A DNA stretch of 64,000 bases. Origin: Lumbricus rubellus. Lineage: Eukaryota > Annelida > Clitellata > Crassiclitellata > Lumbricidae. Shown in pieces: positions 36,501 through 47,000 of the stretch; the first letter of the stretch is position 1; each line of letters opens with the position of its first letter. The notes under the pieces were generated by a model. That model was not told the origin of the DNA and did no database searches. It worked only from the letters and a program-made list of their open reading frames with translations. A program made the translations under genes and the position numbers. The DNA lies in the NCBI GenBank assembly GCA_945859605.1, contig OX243814.1:38359630-38423629 (forward strand), read 5' to 3'.

Positions 36501-39500
36501 AGTTATAGTGGGTGGATTTGGTCCGAGGTTGGAAGATAATGCCACTCCATGTGGATGATAGGAATTCGACGCTCCTCTCCTGCATCTCGTTGCTCCTCGG
36601 GAGTAGAGATCCTCGCTGCTCAATGGGATTTGTTGTTCCTCTTCAAGATCACTGCCATGCTTATCGGAAGTGTGAACCATCACCAACCAATGACCGCCGT
36701 AAAACACCGACAGTTCATAGCGTCTTTTTCTTCCAACAGCTCTATGTATTGTCCTTCGAAACCATACTTTGATCTTTTCTTCAGCTGTCATGTAATCTGC
36801 AAGGGCAGTGGGTTCATTCATGTGAACAGCATCTACAGCGGTAATGACAAAAGCAATTAATTTTAAACAATTAGTCTTTCTTTGGGTGAAAATGAGCAAT
36901 GCAATTGTTATTCCACAAAAAGTGTTCAGGACTATACCTCCTATACTGGCCTAACCATCACAACACTTTCGTGAGGTACTCAAAGGTGTCATAGGAGGCT
37001 GTTAGATGCATACATACACAATCAGGGTGGCCAAACATTTAATAATATTTTTCTTTATTGGATTCATACTGGAAAACGCAGTATGTTTACATGAAACAAT
37101 CCTAATAATGTCAATCTTAAATAAAGAACAGACAGCCTGCAATGACAGGAATAGCAGCCTACAAAGCACATCTATCCTATGGGGAGGCTTCGATATTCGA
37201 ACTCAGCACCGCTGATCTTCACACCAATGTGCTACCCAATGTGCCACCCAAATATACACTGATACTAAATAAATATACAGTGTGGCCACAGAAATATGAC
37301 TTAAGAATTCCCTAAGTTTTCTAGAGGCAACTTCTAACATTTCAAGAGAGTGTTTTAATCACTGTCTTATTAATATTAAGATTTAAAATCAATTTTTTTT
37401 GGCGGCCGACTTCGCCCCTTATAGCACACCTTTCCCTGCCGTAATTTTTATTTACCATCACTGCATCTTTTTCTGTGTAATACCGCACATCAAATAATTA
37501 AATATTTATTTCATAAATTTTATATAACATCTCCTCAAGGTAGATTACTCATAGGCGCTACAGCGCAACCATGGCACACAAAACAAAATACTATAGAAGA
37601 GCAGATCTCGACAACCCGGAAAGGCAGCCATGGAATCTTAGTATTAACCTCAATGTGCATAAGACTGGATGATCATTTCTTACCAACTCTTGCTCCTAGT
37701 TCTGCCCATAATTTACATTTTTAAGGAGTGTCATAGTACTTACAGTCATGACCAAAAGGTTACGACCGGCATATTTTAATGAATATATATTGAATGAAAA
37801 ACAAGCAACTTTTGATAAACAGATTATTTATACCGTCTGAAATACCTATTTGATATTTTATGTCATTACACACAACTGGGGAAAATTTTTTAACTTACAA
37901 TTCAATCTTTTATCAGTAATAATAGTTCAACTGTGTTAAAGTGTTGATTTTGGTGAGTTTAATTCATAACTCCAATAAAACACCAATTGACATCGACACA
38001 GAGTGTCCAAAATCAATCATTATTTCCATTGTTTTTCACTGTCAGTGAGTTGTTTAATGTCACCACAATAAGAAATAACACTGAAGGTCAGTATTTGTAT
38101 CATGTGATAACCTTTGTTTTTATAAACAGTTTGAATGCACTGATTGGGCAAGTTTTCGACAGAACTCAGGTGTTATCTAACACAGCCTTAGGAGTGACAT
38201 TTTTAAGCAGAGACTTTCTGCTTCATCCAAATATTCTCAATAATATTTTAGTCTGGACTGCTACTAGGTTCTGGCTCCAGGAAAGGAATGTCCTGCATCA
38301 GGCAGTATTTGACAGGGTACCTTTGTACCAATACATGGTGCTCCATCCTTTTTGGAAGTGGCTGATGTTATGTACGGTGATTATTAGGGTTGCAGTTTCT
38401 CTTTTAAAATGTTGTTATGTACAGTTCCATTTATCCTGGTGTTCTCTGGCAATCTAGAATACATTCTTTCGGGCAACCAGCACTGCTCTCCCACACCATG
38501 ACCTTCAGTGCCTGCCTCACCATTGGTATAGCATGCTTGGGATTACACCTTAGTTTGGGGCTAGGCGGCCATCTCACATACCAGCAGTAACTGTTGAAAT
38601 GTGTGAATAATAATATAATAAATAATAATAATAATAACAATAATAAAAAGACAATTTATATAGCATCATTTTCACCCGAAAACATCAGCCACTTCCAACA
38701 GGATGGGGCACAGTGTCATGACAGACGGCCAACAAATCCTGCCTAAAGCAGAAGGGCATTCCACTGCGCTGGAAGCATGACCTGCTGGCAGTCCAGACTT
38801 GAACACTATCCACACGACAGTGCCAATGAAGAAATAGATGCTTCCTCTCGTCATGATCCAACTTCTGGGGCTAACTTCTTCAACTGGATTAAGGCTGTGT
38901 GTGCGAGAATCTCTTGGAAGGGAATAGGGACAAATGAGTGGGTATGCACAGAAATTGATATCGAAAACGATGAGTCGTTACAACAAATAGTGCCAAGAAG
39001 AAAGTTGGGTTTCTTTTATCATGTTATGCGCTCAAATGGACTGGAAAAAGATATGATGCTGGCATGCGGAGAGGGAAGGAGAAAACAAGGGTTGCCAAGG
39101 AAAAGGTGGTTGGTCAAGGTAAAAAAACAACAGGCTTGAATCTGGAAGAACTAAGGGAAGCGACATCAGAAAGAAAGAAATGAAAAAGGCTGGTCATGAT
39201 GGTCGCTAGAGTTCAAGAAACTGACAGCACAAGGTGACAAGGTGTGTGTGTGTGTGTGTGAGATAACACCTGAGTTCTGCTGAAAATAGGAATCGATGCC
39301 GAAGTGCATTCAAACGGTTATTAAAAACACAGAATATCACAGTAAATACTGACCCTCAAATGCTATGACACCTAGTCAAAACAATGAAAATTATTTATTT
39401 TAGGCACTGTCTGTGTGTCAATGTCAATCAGTGATTTAATCAACATTGGAAACTGGCCAAAATTCACATTTTCACACAAATAAACTATAAATACAGATCA

Positions 39501-40970
39501 AAGATTCATTTGTAAGTCTTGATTTTCACTCACAGTGGAGTTTATTTGTATGTACACCTGTTATAGCGCCCCTTCAAGCTTTCTACTCAGAGGCGCTTCC
39601 GATGGCAGCGCGAACACGGCATCGGACTTTCATGTCGAAGCACTGAGCAATTGGAAGTGCAGGACTACACGGCGACTTGAGGTGGATTTGAACAGGTCTG
39701 CAACCCTCCGACTGCAAGGCCATGAACATACCCACTACACCACCGTGCCCACAACTGAGTGTGATGACATTATACATCAAATAGGCAGTTTAGACAGTGA
39801 CTAAACAAACACTAAGCAAAAATGGCCCAAATTTTAAAGAGAATGCATGAGAACCAAGCCTATAAATAAAATTCTGAATATCACCAGTGCCACAAGTTGA
39901 AAAAATCCACAAGAAATGAACTATAAAAAAACATCCATCGTGGCCATGCACCAAGACTTTCTATTTGATCTTAAGTCAACGGCCCATTTTTATCTTTAAG
40001 GTTACTGATATTGATTTGAACAAGTAACAATTTACCAGATTTTTTCTTTAGGTCAGCTTCACATGAACGAGTCGGGCAGTCATGTGGCAAACAACTCTCG
40101 TACTGTCCAGTGGTAGGTCAAGGCCTTCTGGCAAGGTTGGAACGTGTATTCAGGCCACCTGTCAAGCAGAAACATGGCAAAGTACACCTTTTCATTGACA
40201 GTTATCCACTGTAGGCGGCCTAGTGATGATCGCCCTATCAATGATCATCAAAATGCAAAACAGAAAATAAACACTCAGTCATCCAAATATCATACACCAT
40301 TATCAGAATTGGGTAAACGTGAGGGTCGGTTAGGGCTCAGGTTAGGCGTCGTGAGGGTCGGTTAGGGTTAGTTTTAGGATTAGGGTTAGTTTTAGGGTTA
40401 GTGCAGTCATTCTGCTGAAATTGAAGCTGAATTGATGAACAATGTCGTCGATGGTCGCGCTCTAATTTTATTGCATTCGTTGGCAGCCATATTGTTTGGA
40501 GTACGGGCAGCCAGTCTGCACGTTTACCAAGTATTCGATTTCCCGAAACTAGCTTTTAGTAGAATCTGGGACTAATAATAATTATGATATTAGTACCATG
40601 TAGAATACAGGGACTTCGGACCGCGTGCTTCGATGTGTATCGTAATTAGATCCACATCAGAAGTGATATCTTTATGCAACAAAGAAAAGACAAACGAAAT
40701 ATAAACTCACCGTTTTAACGTCAGGACTATAAATTGCCAAGGCAAACAAACCGCATGGAAAATATCACATTGACCGCTTCGCCATTTCCCCCGCTTAATT
40801 ACGCCATTGTTCCGGTCCCCGGATGTACACCATAGACATCTTCAGTGTTGCCACTGAGGTTTCAAAAAAAACCATAGATTTCCTATAAAAAAAAACACAG
40901 AAAAACACAGACGTCGCCCGGCCGAAAAGTAAAGAAAATTTTATATTTTCGCCGGCAAAAAAGTTGATGA

Positions 40971-41006
<36 letters not shown>

Positions 41007-41063
41007 TCATCCGGTCCGAAAAGTCAAAAAAATTTCTATTTTCGCCGACAAAAAAGTTGATGA

Positions 41064-41097
<34 letters not shown>

Positions 41098-44000
41098 TCA
41101 TCCGGTCCGAAAAGTCAAAAAAAACCCCAGAAACCCAGACGAAAACCGAAAAAAACACAGATTTTCCCAAAAAAACACAGAAATCCAGACGAAAACGGAA
41201 AAAAACACAGATTTTCCCAAAAAAAACCCAGAAACACAGACGAAAGCAAAAAAACATAGATCTATGTGGAAAAACACAGCTGTGGCATCACTGGACATCT
41301 TACATGATATGTAAGATGCGCACTCGCTTATTTTAATTAAGTAAGTAAGGGTGCTCCATTAAAAGCAAGCGAACATTACTGTAAGCCCTTTATATGTCGA
41401 TGTTTTACTAATGGCGATAAAGAACGGTAATTACGAGAACATTTTACGAATATTATACACTGCCATATACACTAAGTGGTGCCCCCATTATGATTCGACT
41501 CTTGCTGAGAATGCAGATAAATTTTGTTTGTAAATAGGCCTAAGAAGTTGTTGTGCGCTAGACCTAAAATTTAAAACCTTACTAATTTAACTCTCGACCG
41601 TTTAGAACAGTGTCAGATCCTATTTTCGCAGGATACTGCATACATTTTATGCAGCTCTAACAATGCTAGCAGATGGAAAATATAATTAGGCTATACGACA
41701 AGGACAAAAGCATGCCAAATGTGATTTCCATTTCGAAGGGCTCGATACGCCTAGGCCTATATCTGAAACATGTTTCAGAACTCGCATTTCTTCAGTTAGT
41801 GCATTTCGATGGCATTTCATTAAAGACTTGTCTTTTCCAAGCTGTTCCTACTGACAACGCGGTAATTGATAGAATTCATGTCACCTATGCATGCATGCAC
41901 GCATGCTTGCAGGCATGGATGCATGCACGTAGCCTATGCATGCATGGATGCATCATGCATGCATGGAATCATGGATCCATGCATGGATGCATGCACGCAT
42001 GCATGCATGCATGCATGTATGTACGTACGTAGGTGTGTATGTATGTATGTATGTATGTATGTATGTATGTATGCATGTATGTATGTATGTATGTATGTAT
42101 GTATGTATGTATGTATGTATTTATTTATTTATTTATTTATATATGTGGCTTCAAACAAAATGTGTGTATGTATGCATGTGTGTATGCATGTATGTGTGTG
42201 TATGTATACATGTTTGTATGTATGTATATATGTATGTATGTAGCGTGTATGTAGTATGTATGTGTGTATGTGTATGTGTGTATGTATGCATTATGTATGT
42301 TTGTATGTATGTATGTATGTATGTATGTATGAATGTATGCCTGTGTATATGTATGATCACTTGCTATTGCGCCTGTATAAATTACTACTCAAAGGCGCGC
42401 CCTACTATACCGCGCGGACAATGAATCGAGTTTCATGCCGAAGGGCATGAGTAATTGCGAGTGAAGAACTTGCTCACGGCCCGTGTATACGCGGCAGCGT
42501 GAGATGGATTCGAATCCTCGACCTTCTGGCTCAAAGCCACAAAACATCACCGAATCCCAAAATGTAGGCCTATATACCACTTGTATAAGCTTAGGTTTAA
42601 TCTACTCTTAAAATTTTACAGGAGCATATAAGGCCTACGAAGAAGTGGTCTTATTTGCGTCCGTCAAGTGTGTATGTATGCATCGTATATTGCTCACTAT
42701 CCTAAATGGCCTACAAAGCACAGTCATAATATTATACTTTTATATAGAGGTCGTTGGCGCCAAGATAAACCTTGCAGCGCACGTGTAAGGAAAGCCGTTG
42801 CTAAATAGCCTATACTGAGGTTCCTTTGTTTGAGGCCAATGCATAATTTGAAACCTGGGCTGCGCTACTACCTCCTCTCCCCACGCCTCTCCTCTTGTTT
42901 CCCTATTGAATTCACGGCAGCGTCCCACCCTTCCACACCTCCCACGCAAACTTTGTGGGCTGCGCTGCTACCTCCTCTCCCCACGCCTCCCTTCTTGTTT
43001 CCCTATTGAATTCACGGCAGCGTCCCACCCTTCCACACCTCCCACGCAAACTTTGGCTGACAGGCCAATTTCGTGAAGTCTGCGATAGCAGGCTGTTGGG
43101 CCCCAATCTTGCCCCCATCTCGCCCCATCTCGCCATTCAAAATGGGTGGCCATTGGGTGGGCCACTATGGTCAAGATTAAGCACACTCGATTGTTCGGCA
43201 GTCGGTGAGATCATGGCGAAGTGGTGGAATCCCGCACTTGGCCGACGCCAGCATGTATACCACCAATTGCTCCAGTGGGCCTTCAACTGGGTGATGAGGC
43301 AGGCTGTCTGGGTACTTCACATAGAAACTTGTCACATTACATAGTCGATGCTTATTCTGAATTGTGAGTTTATTCTGAATTGTCAATTTGTCGGTAAAGA
43401 AGGAGTAGCCTAACAAAACCATCTATACGCATATCTGGGCTTCGTGTGTGGCAATACACAGAAATTCAATATTTTTGATAGAATTCGAACTTAACGTCCT
43501 CTTCGCAAGAAAAAGATTGGGATGGGATTATTGGGATATCGGATCTGCACTTAATAGTGATCTGAGGGGTTTCAAAATTTGCAGATTTGATGGGAGTAGC
43601 CTACAATTGATAACCTATCTGAATTCTGCTGGCATGTGATGCCACTTGTGATTGTTGATTCACTAAAGACAATGGAAAAAACGAAAGACAATATCGCAGT
43701 CAAAGAGGTGGACAGCAAGAATAAAATAAGGTCTATCTAAAGTAGAACCTATAATTATTTAAATTCAACACTTGATAAAGAAATAGAAATTTCTATCAGT
43801 AGCCTATCCAGCGCTACAACGCCGTAGCATTTCGTGGCACTTTTACTACTGTTGCGGAAGACGAGGCCTGATATTCTAAACACACAAAAACAGCTCCAGG
43901 CATTTTTTGAAATCCCGAGGGATCCTAAGTACCTCGATTAAAATAAATAAATAATAATAATACCAAAAAATGATCCTCACAATTTTCACCGATTATATAT

Positions 44001-47000
44001 TCGATAGTGAAGTGCCCATCACCAGCTGTCCAGTGTAAATCACGAATCAGATTCATTCGAACTTTGTCACAAGATCGAAGCAGTATAAGCTTAGGATCAC
44101 CAGAACGACAATAAGTTGGCGTTGTGACCGTGCTTCGTTCTGCGATGCATTCGAACTACAATCAGAATTATTAGCACACAATAGCATGTAATATATGTTG
44201 AGACGACGCAAAATCCCTGAATGACCATTTTTTATATTGGACTAAAAATAATTACTGACGAAGACAAGGTAAAGCTTAATGGTGCTCGAAAATAAAACAA
44301 TTAAATTACACGTTTGCGATTAGTGAGATAATGTTATACTGTTATAGCCTAATTCCGTGAGCCGGTCCTAAGCTTGGATAAAGGAGGAAGGTTTACCAGA
44401 CAGGCTAGGTGTCGATAGCCTACTCTGGCCACTATTATAGACCTACAACTTCAGCCGGTCGCGTCAGGGTCATGGGAATCATTCAGCAAATTATATAAAA
44501 TGCAAGAAGGGTATTAAATTTGTCCAAGCATGTAGGCAGATCATATTAAGGCAGGTAAAGAATAGAAAGGTTAAATTATCTGCCGCGACCTATGTTGGCG
44601 CCGCCACTGACTACACTTGTAGGCCTAGATCTAATAGAATGAGCAGAATGTCTGAACACGAAGAGAACAAACAAAGGTTATTGTAAATATCGAAGTTAAA
44701 AACCTTCAAGGCCGACTGCTCTTTCTCTCCTATTTTCTGCTTTAAAGTATGTTTATACCTGTGCGTCTGATAATTCCATTTTTGCATGCACAATGGAACG
44801 GACTGAAATAGCAAGTGCTTTAATTGTCGTAAATATGGCATGCGATATAAAGTGACTAAAAATAAAAATGACTTCGATAACGACATATCAATATGATTGA
44901 TTGGTCAATGGTCATCTGCGACTAATCGAGTGAAGGAGTGAAACGAATATGTAGCCTATATGATCGTGGGAAGTGGTGGTGTAGTGGTGGATTAGATGCC
45001 TTGAGGCCAGAGGGTTCCAGGTTCGAATCCACCTCGAGCTGTCGCGTAGGCCTTGAGCAAGTCCTTCACTCGCAGTTGCGCGTGCGCTTGGGCGCGAAAC
45101 TCTGATTCAGTGTTTGCGCTGTAATCGGGAGCGCTTCTCAGTAGATAGCTTGAAGGGGCGCTACAGCAAATGCGACAAACAAATAAATAAAAATAAATAA
45201 ATATTGAACATTTGTCTTGCTAGTTCGATGCTTCTTTTACATTTCATGGTTATTCACATGGCTTAAAGTGTGCCAGGACGGTCATGGACAGCGTCCCGGC
45301 ACTTATTTTCAAATCTGAATGCCGTCCTGCCACTTATTTGTCAGAAGAAACTGAAAAGGTAAGGACCGTTCTGGTACTTCTTTTCTACACTCTAAGGGCG
45401 TCCAGGCACTACTTTTTCTACACTTTGAGCACTGGAACTTATTCACCAGAAGTAAGCTTATATTATTTAATGGTGAAGCTACCTGTATCTTGAACATCTG
45501 GTTCGGTGTTTAGTCATTCATCTATCACCAGAATCACTCATTGGACTCACCGTCACAAATTCCCGCGAGCAACTTCCCATATCCAGGTGGAATTTCACGA
45601 TGTTAATTGTTGTATCATTTCTGCCTGAATTTATGACATATTCACAGCGTGTCTCTTTAAAATCTGATTTGAAGTCGTAAATTATCATACCACGAACAGC
45701 AGAAGAGCTCCAATCTCCTATACAACAAACAAATGTAGCTCAAACAATACCGATTATAATAAATTATGTAGATCAGGATTCAGCACGTTTCAATCGGCAT
45801 TTCACCGTTCCACGATGCTGAGTTTCTTCTGCAACGTATGCCTGTCACGAACTTTTGCGATGGCTTGGGTGAACTGAACACTGAACATGTTTTTGGGTTG
45901 AGCCTAGTTTTGTACAATAGCGACGTTGCAGACAATGCAGAGTTCAATGCATTAGCCCATAAAAAATTATCAAAGCAGATTAGGATTTTGCAGTGTGAGC
46001 GAGATGCTTGGATTCAATTTAAAATTTAACTAGATACGATTGGATAAAATCTGAGCCACTCGGTGGTGACCCTACTGGTAAAATTATCCCTGGTGAAAGG
46101 CCTTTGTCTCGATCGTTGAATGCCGCTATCCATCCGTCTGATAGCCCAGGGTTTTTTAACGTTGAAATCCTTGTTACTTTTCAGTGCAATAATGCATATT
46201 CCGTGCAATACAGACATGCATGAAGTAAACATCTGGAATGAAAAGACCCATTGAACGCAACATTGACAAAATCAACATTTAAAAGTAATAAGCTGAACGC
46301 ATTCACTCGTTTCAGTGCACTATTTGATGAAGCCTTCTACAACAAGTCTAGTCATGAACTAAAGAATCCAGTTGTAATTGCATGCACTCTTCTAGTGGCA
46401 TCTGCTCATTCACTTGTTCGTCACAGTTACAGTAACTCGGGACACGCTTTCCTACTTGAGAACTAGGTCTACAATGTTGGACGACAGATCGTCAGATCTA
46501 TGCCGTATACAGTTTTCTCTTTGCAGCCCACCAGAGCCATTTATCAGATTGAACAAAGTTGTGGACATACGTGTAGTCGTGTATTCACGGTTAGGGTGAT
46601 TCAGAAAAAAGTATTTAGGAAATTTAATTAGCATAGTTGCTAATTGTGTTCCTTTTGGGTACAGATTAAGTTATGCCCAAGAAATTTCAAAATTAAATGC
46701 ATTTTAGGTTATGCTCAATGAGCACAAAGTTTACAATCACGTTGCCTCATACAACTGACACAGCACAGGTCTATCATAGGTAGTAGGCTAACTATCGCCA
46801 CTTGTCTGATAGATTGCATATAAGATGACAGTTTCTCCAAACTTCGGGTTCACACTCTGTGACTCAGTGGTACTTGTTGTTCATTTTGCCTTGAAACCAT
46901 TGTTTGTATGCGACCCATCTGTCACTCTGGTCAGGTCCATTGTCTCAGTGAAGCAAGTCGCCAGACAACAATTATATATTAATAGTTCAGAGCGCGGTGG

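Larger units (their letters stand above)
31871..43312. mobile_element. 11.4 kb insertion with short terminal inverted repeats
   Basis: The E copy of this intron is continuous at GCGTATTTTACATAG (about 54.41 kb). In D the matching left flank stops at GCGTA (31870) and the right flank resumes at TACTTCACATAG (43313). The inserted DNA starts CCCAGACAGCC and ends GGCTGTCTGGG, an 11-bp perfect inverted repeat. The duplicated target is TA, or GTAC if the palindromic flank is counted. The outer 0.5-0.6 kb on each side is GC-rich. No transposase was recognised. The inside carries SINEs, LINE and Tc1/mariner relics and satellites, so it is old or an assembly of several events. Confidence 0.7.

Noticed and set aside
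37987..38457. 156-codon plus-strand ORF
   Set aside because: It is antisense to a Tc1 transposase relic whose motifs are on the minus strand; there is no recognisable domain in the plus frame.
41866..42424. Met/Cys/Tyr/Val-rich ORFs
   Set aside because: They are translations of the ATGC/ATGT tetranucleotide repeat.
42740..43186. Overlapping ORFs in the GC-rich end of the 11.4 kb insertion
   Set aside because: They derive from a 100-bp tandem duplication and lack any recognisable domain or codon pattern.
36041..45205. Possible tRNA genes suggested by B-box GGTTCGAATCC sequences
   Set aside because: The sequences extend into a common SINE body and LINE-like tail, and no complete cloverleaf can be drawn.
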